The position numbers and the translations under genes were made by a program. This document shows, piece after piece, positions 1 to 8,968 of a stretch of DNA of 64,000 bases. The stretch comes from Brevundimonas sp. GTDB lineage: Bacteria > Pseudomonadota > Alphaproteobacteria > Caulobacterales > Caulobacteraceae. Each line of letters opens with the position of its first letter. Positions within the stretch are counted from its first letter, which is position 1. The notes below the pieces were generated by a model. It was given only the letters and a program-made list of their open reading frames with translations. It was not told the DNA's origin and made no database searches. The stretch lies in contig NZ_JAQSDY010000009.1 in NCBI RefSeq assembly GCF_029946145.1, forward strand, positions 62,001 to 126,000, read 5' to 3'.

Positions 1-101
1 TCGCTGAGCATGCGCCGCATCAGGTCCGCATCGATCAGGACCGGCGGTTCGCAGAAGGCGATGATCCAGCGCTGCACCAGCGCCCCTGTCTCGGTATCCA
101 A
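1..101 (-). CDS. Partial hypothetical protein (N-terminal end only)
   Basis: A reading frame runs off the left edge of the window. It begins at a TTG (99-101) preceded at about 8 bases by GGGGAG, a good ribosome-binding site. The visible 33 residues start MDTETGALVQRWI and include the stretch FCEPPVLIDADLMRRML. I do not recognise a family from this short piece. It is divergent from icd, with about 190 bases between the two starts. The start is supported only by the ribosome-binding site and the open frame, so the call is tentative. Confidence 0.4.
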   Translation of the reverse strand, partial: MDTETGALVQRWIIAFCEPPVLIDADLMRRMLS

Positions 102-290
102 GGAAGGTCTCCCCACAGGAAGGCGTCCTTCCGGCCCGTCATAACCGCCCTGTGGCTGTCCGGTTCAGCTTGACCATTGAAAACTTTTTCGGGGTACGGT
201 TAACCCGCCTTCCGCGGCCTTTGCACCCGCCCGCGCGCCCCGCTATACCGCGCGCTCACTCCCCATCCCCAGTCAGAGGCGAACACCCGC

Positions 291-1505
291 ATGGCCAAGA
301 TCAAGGTCGCCAATCCCATCGTGGACATCGACGGCGACGAGATGACCCGGATCATCTGGCAGATGATCAAGGACAAGCTGGTCTTCCCCTTCCTCGATCT
401 CGAGCTCGACTACTACGACCTGTCGATGGAAAACCGCGACGCCACCGACGACAAGGTGACGGTCGACGCGGCACACGCGATCCAGAAGCATGGCGTCGGC
501 GTCAAATGCGCCACCATCACCCCCGACGAGGCGCGGGTGAAGGAGTTCGGCCTGAAGAAGATGTGGAAGTCGCCCAACGGCACCATCCGCAACATCCTGG
601 GCGGCGTGGTCTTCCGCGAGCCGATCATCTGCTCGAACGTGCCCCGTCTGGTGCCCGGCTGGACCCAGCCCATCGTCGTCGGCCGCCACGCCTTCGGCGA
701 CCAGTACAAGGCCACCGACTTCCTCGTGCCCGGCCCGGGCAAGCTGACCATGAAGTGGGTCGGCGCGAACGGCGAAGAGCAGAACTACGAGGTGTTCGAC
801 TTCCCGTCGGCCGGCGTCGCCATGGGCATGTACAACCTCGATGACTCGATCACCGAGTTCGCCCGCGCCAGCTTCGCCTTCGGCCTGGGCCGCAACTTCC
901 CGGTCTATCTGTCGACCAAGAACACGATTCTGAAAGCCTATGACGGTCGCTTCAAGGACATCTTCCAGAAGGTGTTCGACGAGGAATATGCGGACAAGTT
1001 CAAGGCCGCCAGCCTGACCTACGAGCACCGTCTGATCGACGACATGGTGGCCGCGGCCATCAAATGGTCGGGCGGTTTCGTCTGGGCCTGCAAGAACTAC
1101 GACGGCGACGTGCAGTCCGACGTGGTCGCCCAAGGCTTCGGCTCGCTGGGGCTGATGACCTCGGTGCTGATGACCCCGGACGGCAAGATCCTCGAGTCGG
1201 AAGCCGCCCACGGCACCGTCACGCGCCACTACCGCCAGCACCAGAAGGGCGAGGCGACCTCGACCAACTCCATCGCCTCGATCTACGCCTGGACGCGCGG
1301 CTTCTCTCACCGGGCCAAGCTGGACGGCAACGCCGAACTGGCGACCTTCGCGGATACGCTGGAACGCGTCGTCGTCGAGACCGTCGAGGCCGGCTTCATG
1401 ACCAAGGATCTGGCGTTGCTGGTCGGTGATCAACAGAGCTGGCTGACCACCGAGGGCTTCCTCGACAAGGTGGCCGAGAACCTGACGGCGGCGATGAAGG
1501 CCTGA
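291..1505 (+). CDS. icd: NADP-dependent isocitrate dehydrogenase
   Basis: Oxidatively decarboxylates isocitrate to 2-oxoglutarate with NADP in the TCA cycle, in the cytosol. The 404-residue protein begins [20 protein letters not shown], typical of the homodimeric eukaryotic-like (type II) enzymes common in alphaproteobacteria and close to their usual length. Residues near 77-100 ([11 protein letters not shown], then KSPNGTIRN) form the substrate-binding segment, and [12 protein letters not shown] near 305 is the conserved coenzyme-binding loop. The ATG follows a stretch with only a weak ribosome-binding site, but the N-terminus aligns with the family. A GC-rich palindromic repeat follows the stop. 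It appears to be transcribed alone. Confidence 0.96.
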   Translation: MAKIKVANPIVDIDGDEMTRIIWQMIKDKLVFPFLDLELDYYDLSMENRDATDDKVTVDAAHAIQKHGVGVKCATITPDEARVKEFGLKKMWKSPNGTIRNILGGVVFREPIICSNVPRLVPGWTQPIVVGRHAFGDQYKATDFLVPGPGKLTMKWVGANGEEQNYEVFDFPSAGVAMGMYNLDDSITEFARASFAFGLGRNFPVYLSTKNTILKAYDGRFKDIFQKVFDEEYADKFKAASLTYEHRLIDDMVAAAIKWSGGFVWACKNYDGDVQSDVVAQGFGSLGLMTSVLMTPDGKILESEAAHGTVTRHYRQHQKGEATSTNSIASIYAWTRGFSHRAKLDGNAELATFADTLERVVVETVEAGFMTKDLALLVGDQQSWLTTEGFLDKVAENLTAAMKA

Positions 1506-1511
1506 TCGAAT

Positions 1512-1671
1512 CCCTCTCCCCTTGCGGGAGAGGGAGACCGCACACGGCGGCGCAGCCGTCGTATTTGTGCGGACGGGTGAGGGGTTTCGCGGACGGACGC
1601 CGATTGGCCCGGCGCGACCCCTCATCCGACCTCGCCGCGCTCGGCCACCTTCTCCCGCAAGGGGAGAAGGG
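1512..1671. repeat. Intergenic palindromic (REP-like) element
   Basis: Between icd and the next gene lies a compound palindrome. The outer arms are CCCTCTCCCCTTGCGGGAG at 1512 and a reverse-complementary CTCCCGCAAGGGGAGAAGG ending at 1670. Each arm is itself a short hairpin (CTCCCCTTGCGGGAG). The inner arms are GGTGAGGGGT (about 1576-1585) and ACCCCTCATCC (1618-1628). Such elements are widespread between genes in alphaproteobacteria and other proteobacteria. No transposase or terminal duplication is visible. Confidence 0.7.
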
Positions 1672-1725
1672 ACATTGGAACCTGAGCCTTCCTGTGCATT
1701 GATGGTCCGTCCGGGGAGGCGATCC

Positions 1726-2328
1726 ATGAAGTTTGTCGGCAGGCTCATCGTCGCTTTCATCGCCATTGCGGTGATCAGCTTCTTCGCCGCCCCCGGCGTC
1801 GCCTTCTTCGCTGTGAGATCAGCGGCCGAGGCCAATGACGCCGCCGGCCTGGCGCGGCTGGTCGACTACGCGGCCGTGCGTCAGTCGCTGCGGCCCCAGC
1901 TGGACGGCAATCCCGCCGCCATGGCCCCGGCCCCGTCCTTCATGGAAGACCCGATCGGCGCCGTACGTCGACAGATCGAACAGGCGGCCGCACCCCAGGC
2001 TCCGGATGTCGAGGTCTATCTGACTCCGCCCGCTCTCGCAGCCCTGACCCGGGGAGAGGGCCGTTACGCCGCGCAACGCACGGGCGGCCCCTTGCCGTCG
2101 CCGGACGCCACGACCACGGGCGGGCCGATGCCGAAGCCGGTCTATTGGGGCATGAACCGCGCCCGAATGAGCGTCACCGACGAGGGCGGCTCCGAGACCA
2201 TCTTCACCTTCGAGCGCAAGGGGCCGTTCGAATGGAAGCTGGTCCATATCGGCCTGCCCGACGGCGTGGCGCCGGCGCCGACCCGCGCCGTGCCGACGGT
2301 CGGCAACAGCGCCGGCAAGGGCGGCTGA
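1726..2328 (+). CDS. DUF2939 domain protein, copy 1
   Basis: A 200-residue membrane-anchored protein of unknown function. The ATG at 1726 is chosen because GGGGAGG sits 6 bases upstream and the protein then opens with a hydrophobic segment (residues about 4-25), whereas the longer frame would begin inside the upstream repeat. After the anchor comes AAEANDAAGLARLVDYAAVR, the hallmark of DUF2939: a short helical stretch that resembles the first helix of a TPR-like unit. The central region is proline and glycine rich. The C-terminus (FERKGPFEWKLVHIGLP) matches the end of the following gene, showing that the two are paralogues. Probably cotranscribed with copy 2, 73 bases downstream. Confidence 0.75.
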   Translation: MKFVGRLIVAFIAIAVISFFAAPGVAFFAVRSAAEANDAAGLARLVDYAAVRQSLRPQLDGNPAAMAPAPSFMEDPIGAVRRQIEQAAAPQAPDVEVYLTPPALAALTRGEGRYAAQRTGGPLPSPDATTTGGPMPKPVYWGMNRARMSVTDEGGSETIFTFERKGPFEWKLVHIGLPDGVAPAPTRAVPTVGNSAGKGG

Positions 2329-2401
2329 TCGCGGACTGGCGTTGCCGGCCGATTCCCGGTTACCGTGACGACGGGAAGGCGTTTCGACGCCAGAGGGAAG
2401 C

Positions 2402-2959
2402 ATGACCAGAAAGATCATCATCGGCGTCGCCGTGGCGGCCGTGGCCGTGTTCATGCTCGCATGGGCGGCGTCGCCCATCCTCGCTGCCAGGGCCCTGATC
2501 AAGGCCGCCAAGGCCGGTGACGAGCGCAGGATCGAGCAGCTGGTCGATTTCCCGTCGCTCCGCACCAGCCTGAAGGACGAGCTGAACGACGAACTGATCG
2601 CCCGGATGCGGCGCGATCCGCGCGTGGTCGAAAGCGGGCTGGGCGGCCTCGGCATGATGCTGGCGCCCATGCTGCTATCCGGCGCGGTGGACACGCTGGT
2701 GACGCCCGAGGTGGTGGCGAACATGGTAACGACTGCCGAGGCGCCCGATCCGACGAAGCCCGGTGATCCCGATCCCGCCGACAAGCGGGACGGAAACGAC
2801 ATCCATCAGGCCTGGGGCTATCGCAGCCTGAATGAGTTCGCCGTCACCCTGACCGACCGCGACCGGCCCGACGACCATCTGGCGCTGATCATGGAGCGGC
2901 GGGGTCTGTTCGACTGGAAGCTGGCCGCGGTGGATTTGCAGAGCGCGCCGGCGGCCTAG
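2402..2959 (+). CDS. DUF2939 domain protein, copy 2
   Basis: A 185-residue paralogue of the preceding gene, function unknown. It has an N-terminal hydrophobic segment (residues about 5-28), then [17 protein letters not shown], the conserved DUF2939 start, and ends with a [14 protein letters not shown] segment equivalent to the RKGPFEWKLVHIGL of copy 1. The start is supported by an AGAGGGAAG ribosome-binding site just upstream. The stop codon overlaps the stop of alaS on the opposite strand by four bases (2956-2959). The family is named from the DUF2939 sequence pattern and is common in Caulobacter and Brevundimonas genomes; localisation to the inner membrane is inferred from the anchor. Confidence 0.75.
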   Translation: MTRKIIIGVAVAAVAVFMLAWAASPILAARALIKAAKAGDERRIEQLVDFPSLRTSLKDELNDELIARMRRDPRVVESGLGGLGMMLAPMLLSGAVDTLVTPEVVANMVTTAEAPDPTKPGDPDPADKRDGNDIHQAWGYRSLNEFAVTLTDRDRPDDHLALIMERRGLFDWKLAAVDLQSAPAA

Positions 2960-5619
2960 ACTCCCAGAGCCGCCCGCACCGCCGCCAGACCCGCCTCGGC
3001 CTTCGAGCCGTCGGGGGCGCCGCCCTGGGCGAAGTCAGCCTTGCCGCCCGCGCCCTGTCCGCCCATGGCGATGACCGCCGCGCGCGCCAGGTCGGCGGCG
3101 TTGACCTTGCCCGTCATGTCCGAGGTGACGGCCACGGTGACCGCCGCCTTGCCGTCGGTGAGGCCGATCAGGGCGACGACGCCCGAGCCGACCTGTTTGC
3201 GGAAGTCCTCGGCCACGCCGCGCAGGCCCTTGCCGTCGACGCCGTCCAGCACGCGGGCGATCAGTTTGACGCCGCCGATCTCTTCCGGCGCGGCATTGGC
3301 CGCGGCCCCGCCGCCGCCGAGCGCCAGCTGTTTCTTCAGGTCGGCGACCTGTTTCTCGAGCGCGCGGCGGTCGGCGGTCAGGGCCTCGACGCGGGCCGGA
3401 ACGTCCGCGACCTGGACCTTGAACGACTGGGCCAGCGACTTTGCCACCCCGGCCTGGGCCAGCAGATACTGGCGGGCGGCCTCGCCGGTCAGGGCCTCGA
3501 TGCGGCGCACGCCGGCGGCGATGCCGGTCTCGGAGGTGATCTTGAACAGGGCGATGTCGCCGGTGCGGGCCACATGGGTGCCGCCGCACAGCTCGACCGA
3601 ATAGGGGCCCTCGCCGATCAGGGCGCGACCCAGCGTGAGGACGCGAACCTCGTCGCCGTATTTCTCGCCGAACAGGGCGACGGCGCCGGCGGCGATGGCT
3701 TCCTGGGGGCCCATCATCTTCGTTTCGGCGGGCAGGTTCTGGCGGATGACGGCGTTCACCTCATCCTCCATCCGGGCCAGCTCATCCTCGGTGACCGGGG
3801 CGTTGTGGCTGAAGTCGAAGCGCAGGCGTTCGGCGTCGACCATCTGGCCCTTCTGGGCCACGTGGCCGCCCAGCACATTGGCCAGCGCCTTGTGCAGCAG
3901 GTGGGCGGCCGAGTGGTTGGCGCGGGTGGTCAGGCGGGCGTCGGCGCCGGCGCGCAGCTGGGCCCGGGCGCCGACGGCCAGGGTTCCGGAGGTCACCTCG
4001 ATGCGGTGGGCGAACAGGTCGCCGGCGTGTTTCTGGACATCCAGCACCGTGGCCGAGCCCTGCTGACCATGGGCGTCGGTCCATTCGATCTCGCCGCGGT
4101 CGCCGGCCTGGCCGCCGCCCTCGCCATAGAAGGGGGTCTGGTCGAACAGGACCTCGGCGGTTTCGCCGGGCGGCAGCTCGTCGACCGAGGCGCCGTCGCG
4201 CACGATGGCCAGAACCTCGCCCGATCCCTCGACGGCGTCGTAACCGGTGAAGGCGGTGGGCCCGAGGCGGTCGCGCAGGGCCAGCCATTCGCCGGTCGAG
4301 GCGGTCTGGCCCGAGCCGGTCCAGTGCTCGCGGCTGCGGCTGCGTTGCTCGTTCATGGCGGCGTCGAAGGCGTCGGTGTCGACGGTGAAGCCGCGGCGGC
4401 GGGCCTCGTCCTGGGTCAGGTCCAGCGGGAAGCCGTAGGTGTCGTAGAGGGTGAAGGCCGTCTGTCCCGACAGGACGCCGCCCTCGCCGAGGTCGCGCGA
4501 GGCGTCCTCGAGCAGGCCCATGCCGCGGCCCAGGGTGGTGCGGAAACGGATCTCTTCCTGTTTGAGCGTGTCGGTGATGAAGGCCTCGGCGCGGCGCAGT
4601 TCCGGATAGGCCTCGCCCATCTCGGCGACGAGAGTCGGCACGAGGCGGTGCATCAGGGGGTCGGCGGCGCCCAGCAGGTGGGCGTGGCGCATGGCCCGGC
4701 GCATGATCCGGCGCAGGACGTAGCCCCGGCCCTCGTTCGACGGGGTGACGCCGTCGGCGATCAGGAAGGACGAGCTGCGCAGGTGGTCGGCGATGACGCG
4801 GTGGCTGGGGGTGCGGTCGCCCTCGGCCTTCGTGTTCGTGGCGTCTTCCGAGGCCGCGATCAGGGTGCGGAACAGGTCGGTTTCATAGTTGGAATGGACG
4901 CCCTGCAGCACGGCGGCGATCCGCTCGAGGCCCATGCCGGTGTCGATCGACGGCTTGGGCAGCAGGGTGCGGCTGCCGTCGGCGGCCTGCTCGAACTGCA
5001 TGAAGACGTTGTTCCAGATCTCCACGAAGCGGTCGCCGTCCTCGTCCGGCGAGCCGGGAGGACCGCCGGGGATGTGGTCGCCGTGGTCCCAGAAGATTTC
5101 GGTGCAGGGGCCGCAGGGGCCGGTGTCGCCCATGGACCAGAAATTGTCCGAGCCGGCGATGCGGACGATCCGGGAGTCCGGCAGGCCGGCGATCTTCTTC
5201 CACAGGTCGAAGGCCTCGTCGTCGTCGATGTAGACGGTGACCATCAGGCGGTCGGCGTCGAGGCCGAACTCTTTCGTGCAGAGGTTCCACGCCATCTCGA
5301 TGGCGTGTTCCTTGAAGTAGTCGCCGAAAGAGAAATTCCCCAGCATTTCGAAGAAGGTGTGGTGGCGCGCGGTGTAGCCGACGTTGTCCAGATCGTTGTG
5401 CTTGCCGCCCGCGCGGACGCATTTCTGCGAGCTGGCGGCGCGCTTGTACGGGGGGGTGGCGGCGCCGGTGAAGTAGTCCTTGAACGGCACCATGCCCGCA
5501 TTGACGAACAGCAGGGTGGGGTCGTTCTGCGGCACCAGGGGCGCGGAGGCGACCTTCTCGTGCCCGTCGGCCGCGAAATAGTCGAGGAAGGTCGAGCGGA
5601 TCTGGTTCAGGCTGGACAT
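2956..5619 (-). CDS. alaS: Alanyl-tRNA synthetase
   Basis: Charges tRNA-Ala with alanine and edits mischarged Ser/Gly. At 887 residues it is full length. The start is taken at the ATG at 5619 ([15 protein letters not shown]), the usual N-terminus; an in-frame upstream codon would add four residues. The class II catalytic domain occupies roughly the first 250 residues (VPFKDYFTG and later [16 protein letters not shown]). The tRNA-recognition region follows, then the editing domain with the zinc-binding signature [11 protein letters not shown] and, further on, [12 protein letters not shown]-terminal coiled-coil and DHHA1-type domain close the protein. It is convergent with the DUF2939 pair and overlaps it by four bases. 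Confidence 0.97.
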   Translation of the reverse strand: MSSLNQIRSTFLDYFAADGHEKVASAPLVPQNDPTLLFVNAGMVPFKDYFTGAATPPYKRAASSQKCVRAGGKHNDLDNVGYTARHHTFFEMLGNFSFGDYFKEHAIEMAWNLCTKEFGLDADRLMVTVYIDDDEAFDLWKKIAGLPDSRIVRIAGSDNFWSMGDTGPCGPCTEIFWDHGDHIPGGPPGSPDEDGDRFVEIWNNVFMQFEQAADGSRTLLPKPSIDTGMGLERIAAVLQGVHSNYETDLFRTLIAASEDATNTKAEGDRTPSHRVIADHLRSSSFLIADGVTPSNEGRGYVLRRIMRRAMRHAHLLGAADPLMHRLVPTLVAEMGEAYPELRRAEAFITDTLKQEEIRFRTTLGRGMGLLEDASRDLGEGGVLSGQTAFTLYDTYGFPLDLTQDEARRRGFTVDTDAFDAAMNEQRSRSREHWTGSGQTASTGEWLALRDRLGPTAFTGYDAVEGSGEVLAIVRDGASVDELPPGETAEVLFDQTPFYGEGGGQAGDRGEIEWTDAHGQQGSATVLDVQKHAGDLFAHRIEVTSGTLAVGARAQLRAGADARLTTRANHSAAHLLHKALANVLGGHVAQKGQMVDAERLRFDFSHNAPVTEDELARMEDEVNAVIRQNLPAETKMMGPQEAIAAGAVALFGEKYGDEVRVLTLGRALIGEGPYSVELCGGTHVARTGDIALFKITSETGIAAGVRRIEALTGEAARQYLLAQAGVAKSLAQSFKVQVADVPARVEALTADRRALEKQVADLKKQLALGGGGAAANAAPEEIGGVKLIARVLDGVDGKGLRGVAEDFRKQVGSGVVALIGLTDGKAAVTVAVTSDMTGKVNAADLARAAVIAMGGQGAGGKADFAQGGAPDGSKAEAGLAAVRAALGV

Positions 5620-5691
5620 GGTTGGTCGCAAACGCGTCTGGAGGAGGTCAGGGGAGGCCAGCGTCCATATAGGTGTTTCGTCCCGAACGCA

Positions 5692-6216
5692 TCACCCATC
5701 GGCGTTCTCCGCTTCCGGCGCCGCTTCCATGCCGAGGGCGAGTTTGCGCAACAGGTCGGCCAGGGCCATGCGGTCGGCGTCGTCCAGCACCGCCAGCATC
5801 GCCGCCTCTACTCCCATGTCCTCGCGAAAAGCAGCTTCCGTCGCGGCCCGCCCCTTGTCGGTGAGCTGGACCAGCAGGCTGCGTCCGTCCTCGGGCGAGG
5901 GGGGGCGGGTGATCATGCCGGCGCGGGCCAGCCGGTTCAGCCGGTCGGTCAGGCCGCCCGACGAGATCATCAGGGACCGGTACAGCTCGGTGGGCCTCAG
6001 CGCGTAAGGCGGACCGGAACGGCGCAGGGTCGACAGGACGTCGAACTCTCCGGCGTCCAGGCCGTGCCGGGCGAAGACGGCCTCGATCGCCGGCCGGCTT
6101 CTCAGGACGATGCGCCGCGCCCGGCCCAGCACCTCCATCCCGCAGGTGTCGAGGTCCGGAAGCTCCCGCGCCCACTGGGCCCGGAGACGGTCGATATGGT
6201 CGTGCGCATCGGACAT
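5692..6216 (-). CDS. MarR-family transcriptional regulator
   Basis: A 174-residue winged-helix repressor-type protein. The DNA-binding core lies at about residues 50-125: EFDVLSTLRRSG, then SSGGLTDRLNRLARAGMI (recognition helix) and the wing PPSPEDGRSLLVQLTDKG, all typical of MarR. It is transcribed divergently from a VOC-family gene. The 85 bases between the two starts hold a perfect inverted repeat that overlaps the VOC promoter, so autoregulation and control of the VOC gene are likely. No strong ribosome-binding site precedes the ATG at 6216, so the leader may be very short. The ligand cannot be inferred beyond the usual phenolic or aromatic compounds bound by the family. Confidence 0.88.
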   Translation of the reverse strand: MSDAHDHIDRLRAQWARELPDLDTCGMEVLGRARRIVLRSRPAIEAVFARHGLDAGEFDVLSTLRRSGPPYALRPTELYRSLMISSGGLTDRLNRLARAGMITRPPSPEDGRSLLVQLTDKGRAATEAAFREDMGVEAAMLAVLDDADRMALADLLRKLALGMEAAPEAENADG

Positions 6217-6226
6217 TGAAACTATC

Positions 6227-6267
6227 TTGACATCGAGACAAGTGATGTTATCTTGGTGTCAAGATAA
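6227..6267 (+). promoter_or_regulatory. Promoter and MarR operator between the regulator and VOC genes
   Basis: Facing the VOC gene, TTGACA (6227-6232) and TATCTT (6249-6254) are separated by 16 bases and resemble a sigma-70 promoter. Overlapping the -10 element is a perfect inverted repeat, TTATCTTG-GTGT-CAAGATAA (6248-6267). A second half site, TATCTTG, lies at 6223-6229 over the -35. This arrangement fits repression by the divergent MarR protein. The opposite strand also carries a TTGACA (6257-6262) that could serve the regulator gene. Confidence 0.75.
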
Positions 6268-6301
6268 CTGGTCCCGACATTTGCACCAAGGAGAAACGGA
6301 T

Positions 6302-6721
6302 ATGATCGCCACCCGCCACGCCACCGGATTTACGGTCACCGGCATCGACCACGTCGTGCTTCGCGTCAGGGATCTGGACCGGTCGCTGGACTTCTACACC
6401 CGCGTTCTGGGTTGCCCCGTCGAGCGGCGGCAGGACGAGATCGGGCTGGTTCAGCTGCGCGCCGGGTCCTCGCTGATCGACCTCGTGTCCGTGGACGGGG
6501 TGGTTGGCCGGCGAGGCGGCGCGGCCCCGGGGCCGGACGCCCACAACCTCGACCATATGTGCATCCGCATCGCCGCCTTCGAGCCCGAGGCCGCCCGGGA
6601 ACATCTGCGTCGGCACGGCGTGGAGGTCGAGTCCGAGGGGGTCCGGTACGGCGCGAACGGCGAGGGCATGTCCTTCTCGATCCGGGATCCCGAAGGCAAC
6701 GGCGTCGAACTGCGGGCCTGA
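6302..6721 (+). CDS. VOC-family (glyoxalase/bleomycin-resistance fold) protein
   Basis: A 139-residue vicinal-oxygen-chelate protein. The ATG at 6302 follows AAGGAG. Two beta-alpha-beta-beta-beta halves are visible: TGIDHVVLRVRDLDRSLDFY (residues about 12-31) and NLDHMCIRIAAFEPEAA (about 80-96). Candidate metal ligands are the His in IDHVV, the His in NLDHMC and the Glu in GNGVEL at the end. Members include glyoxalases, ring-cleavage dioxygenases and antibiotic-binding proteins; the substrate cannot be told from the sequence. It is probably regulated by the divergent MarR gene, so a role in handling a small, possibly aromatic or electrophilic, compound is inferred. Confidence 0.85.
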   Translation: MIATRHATGFTVTGIDHVVLRVRDLDRSLDFYTRVLGCPVERRQDEIGLVQLRAGSSLIDLVSVDGVVGRRGGAAPGPDAHNLDHMCIRIAAFEPEAAREHLRRHGVEVESEGVRYGANGEGMSFSIRDPEGNGVELRA

Positions 6722-6732
6722 AGGGGCGAGGA

Positions 6733-7197
6733 TCAGGCCGCGGTTTTCCGCAGCATCCGGGCCGCCACGAGGGACAGGGCCACGCCGAAGAAGGCGTGGG
6801 CCATCAGGCCCAGAGCGGTCATGTGGTCGGGAGGCGTGGTCCGCTCGGCGGCCATCGACAGCGGCACGACGATGGCGTTCATGACGCCATAGACGACGAC
6901 GCCGTACAGCAGCCCCGAGAGGACGGGCTTGCGCAGCGCCACGGGGGCCTGGAGCGCCGCTGCGACGAAGATGGCGGCGAATATGATGGCGATCACGAAA
7001 TGGGCGATGAGGCCGACGGCGGCCGAGCCGGGGCCGTGCTGGAACGAGGCCGTTCCGAGCAGTCCGCTGCCCACCGCCTGAAGAATGCGCATCGGAGGCG
7101 CCGGGCGATAGATGACGAAGGCGGTGAGGATGTCCGCCGCGCCGCCCGCGAGGCCCGCCAGAACCGCCGCCGATACAATGTTTCGCGTCCTGCTCAT
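6733..7197 (-). CDS. Four-helix integral membrane protein, function unknown
   Basis: A 154-residue hydrophobic protein with about four membrane-spanning segments: residues 8-30 (VLAGLAGGAADILTAFVIY), 60-85 (LIAHFVIAIIFAAIFVAAAL), 95-118 and 130-150. The overall pattern of short loops and Gly/Ala-rich helices resembles DUF1440/YagU-type membrane proteins, but I cannot assign a family with confidence. It converges on the VOC gene with 11 bases between the stops and lies downstream of recA on the same strand, but the recA terminator separates them. Its upstream region (7198-7339) shows nothing further that I recognise. Confidence 0.65.
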   Translation of the reverse strand: MSRTRNIVSAAVLAGLAGGAADILTAFVIYRPAPPMRILQAVGSGLLGTASFQHGPGSAAVGLIAHFVIAIIFAAIFVAAALQAPVALRKPVLSGLLYGVVVYGVMNAIVVPLSMAAERTTPPDHMTALGLMAHAFFGVALSLVAARMLRKTAA

Positions 7198-7339
7198 GGA
7201 TCGTCCCCCTCTGTCCGAGAATGGCCAGGTCGTGGGGAGAGTTCAAGTCGTTGATTTGGTTACATTTAAGTACAAGTCGGTTATTTACGCCGCCCCGGCC
7301 TGAAACCCTGTTTGCCGCACGACTTTCAGCATGACGCCG

Positions 7340-7379
7340 AAAAAAAAGGCCGCCCGATCCGGGTGGGGATCGAGCGGCC
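7340..7379 (-). terminator. Intrinsic terminator of recA
   Basis: On the minus strand a stem, GGCCGC-t-CGATCC with loop CCACC and GGATCG-g-GCGGCC (7348-7379), is followed by eight T residues (7340-7347). This is a classical Rho-independent terminator. It lies about 190 bases after the recA stop, so the recA transcript has a long structured 3' untranslated region. Confidence 0.9.
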
Positions 7380-7455
7380 GCTTCGTCCGGCCCGGCCCGG
7401 CGGGGTCGGATGGCGGGTCGGCGGACCCGGCCGGAGAAGGTCTTTGCGAGGACGA

Positions 7456-7559
7456 GAGTCCGGTCCGCGAAAGTTGCGGACAATTCGGACTCGCCGGACC
7501 CGGGGGTCTGACGAAGAGTCCGCTGCGAAAACCGCGGACTCTCCGGACACATCGGACTC
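7456..7559 (-). repeat. Hairpin pair built from repeated GAGTCCG/CGGACTC in the recA 3' UTR
   Basis: Between the recA stop and its terminator, the heptamer GAGTCCG or its complement occurs five times (7456, 7486, 7516, 7535, 7553). They pair into two hairpins. The first has outer stem 7456-7462/7486-7492 with inner stem GTCCGC/GCGGAC (7463-7468/7476-7481). The second is a perfect nine-base stem, AGAGTCCGC/GCGGACTCT (7515-7523/7534-7542). Every copy contains a GANTC site, the target of the CcrM methyltransferase. Confidence 0.7.
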
Positions 7560-7566
7560 TGTCGCC

Positions 7567-8673
7567 CTAGCCCTCGAGGTCCTGACCTTCGTCGGGTTCG
7601 GGCGTACCCAGCAGTTCCTCGGCGATCTTGGTGGTCGAGGCGCGCACGGCCTTTTCGATCGAGTCGGCGATGTCGGGATTGGCCTTGAGGAAGGCGCGGA
7701 CGTTCTCGCGGCCCTGGCCGATGCGCTGGCTGTCGTAGGAGAACCAGCTGCCCGACTTCTCGACGATGCCGGCCTTGACGCCCAGGTCGATGATCTCGCC
7801 CAATTTGGAGATGCCCTCGCCATACATGATGTCGAAGATGACCTCGCGGAACGGCGGGGCGACCTTGTTCTTGACCACCTTGACCCGGGTGGTGTTGCCG
7901 ACGACCTCGTCGCGGTCCTTGATCGCGCCGGTGCGGCGGATATCGAGGCGGACCGAGGCGTAGAATTTCAGCGCATTGCCGCCCGTGGTCGTCTCGGGCG
8001 AGCCGTACATGACGCCGATCTTGTGACGGATCTGGTTGATGAACAGGACGATGCACTGCGACTTGTTGATCGAGGCGGTCAGCTTGCGCAGGGCCTGGCT
8101 CATCAGTCGGGCCTGCAGGCCGGGCAGGCTGTCACCCATCTCGCCCTCGATCTCGGCCCGGGGCGTCAGGGCGGCGACGGAGTCGACCACCACGATGTCC
8201 ACGGCGCCCGAACGCACCAGGGTGTCGACGATTTCCAGCGCCTGTTCGCCCGTGTCGGGCTGGGACACCAGCAGGTCGTCGAGGTTGACGCCCAGCTTCT
8301 GGGCATAGCCCGGATCGAGCGCGTGTTCGGCGTCGACGAAGGCGGCGGTGCCGCCGGCCTTCTGGATCTCTGCCACGGTGTGCAGGGCGAGCGTGGTCTT
8401 GCCTGAGCTTTCCGGCCCGAACACCTCGATCACCCGGCCGCGCGGCAGGCCGCCGATGCCCAGCGCCATGTCCAGGCCCAGCGAGCCGGTCGAGACCGAC
8501 GGGATCGCCTCCAGCGCCGCGCCGCCCCGGCCCAGTTTCATCACCGAGCCCTTGCCGAAGGCGCGGTCGATCTGGGCGATCGCCGCCTCCAGAGCCCGCT
8601 GTTTGTCGCCGTCGTCCCGGGTCACCAATTTCAGATTCGCCTGTGCCGCCACCTTGCCGCTCTCCCTTGCCAT
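7567..8673 (-). CDS. recA: Recombinase RecA
   Basis: ATP-dependent strand-exchange protein of homologous recombination and co-protease for LexA cleavage. The 368-residue protein starts at the ATG at 8673 ([11 protein letters not shown]); the open frame continues upstream, but that part has no RecA similarity. Visible features are the Walker A loop GPESSGKTT (residues about 80-88), [13 protein letters not shown], Walker B ([12 protein letters not shown]), the L2-loop region [21 protein letters not shown] and the C-terminal domain with [18 protein letters not shown]. The C-terminus is acidic ([10 protein letters not shown]), as is usual. A likely SOS box overlaps the promoter about 100 bases upstream. 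Confidence 0.98.
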   Translation of the reverse strand: MARESGKVAAQANLKLVTRDDGDKQRALEAAIAQIDRAFGKGSVMKLGRGGAALEAIPSVSTGSLGLDMALGIGGLPRGRVIEVFGPESSGKTTLALHTVAEIQKAGGTAAFVDAEHALDPGYAQKLGVNLDDLLVSQPDTGEQALEIVDTLVRSGAVDIVVVDSVAALTPRAEIEGEMGDSLPGLQARLMSQALRKLTASINKSQCIVLFINQIRHKIGVMYGSPETTTGGNALKFYASVRLDIRRTGAIKDRDEVVGNTTRVKVVKNKVAPPFREVIFDIMYGEGISKLGEIIDLGVKAGIVEKSGSWFSYDSQRIGQGRENVRAFLKANPDIADSIEKAVRASTTKIAEELLGTPEPDEGQDLEG

Positions 8674-8745
8674 GATTCCCAACCGGTACCCGGGGGAGAG
8701 GCCCGCCTTCGGTCCGATGACCGTGACCCACTCCCTGTGAGCGGC

Positions 8746-8782
8746 AATATGTGCACGGTTTGTTCCGGTTGCCAATATGTTC
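8746..8782 (-). promoter_or_regulatory. recA promoter with an alphaproteobacterial SOS (LexA) box
   Basis: On the minus strand TTGGCA (8770-8775) and CATATT (8746-8751) form a -35/-10 pair with 18-base spacing. Overlapping the -35 is GTTG-N7-GTTC (8768-8782, read on the plus strand), one base from the alphaproteobacterial LexA consensus GTTC-N7-GTTC. A further palindrome, GTTC-N6-GAAC, occupies 8779-8792. The rest of the recA to 8969 gap holds nothing else that I recognise. Confidence 0.65.
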
Positions 8783-8968
8783 TTTTCGGAACGGCGGAGG
8801 GGTACGTCCGATTTTGACGTAGGCCGCGCGCGTGGCGGTGCGCCCGGTCTTCTCCGCGCCAACCTGCCGGAAACCCGACATTCAGGATTCAACAGGCGTC
8901 GGGACGTCTGCTTCGCGGCCCTGTGCGAGAGGCGGCTCAACCCGACGCCAGCGCCAGCGAGTTCGGCG

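Noticed and set aside
170..200. A possible icd promoter (TTGACC and a TACGGT hexamer)
   Set aside because: The spacing is 19 bases and the -10 is poor, so it is not better than chance.
3574..6219. An 881-codon plus-strand frame opposite alaS and the MarR gene
   Set aside because: Composition is Gly/Ala/Gln/Val-rich with no motif, and it runs across two genuine genes and their intergenic region.
7456..7559. The repeated heptamers as a possible small CRISPR-like array
   Set aside because: Repeats are only 7 bases, alternate in orientation and pair as hairpins, with no regular spacers and no cas genes.
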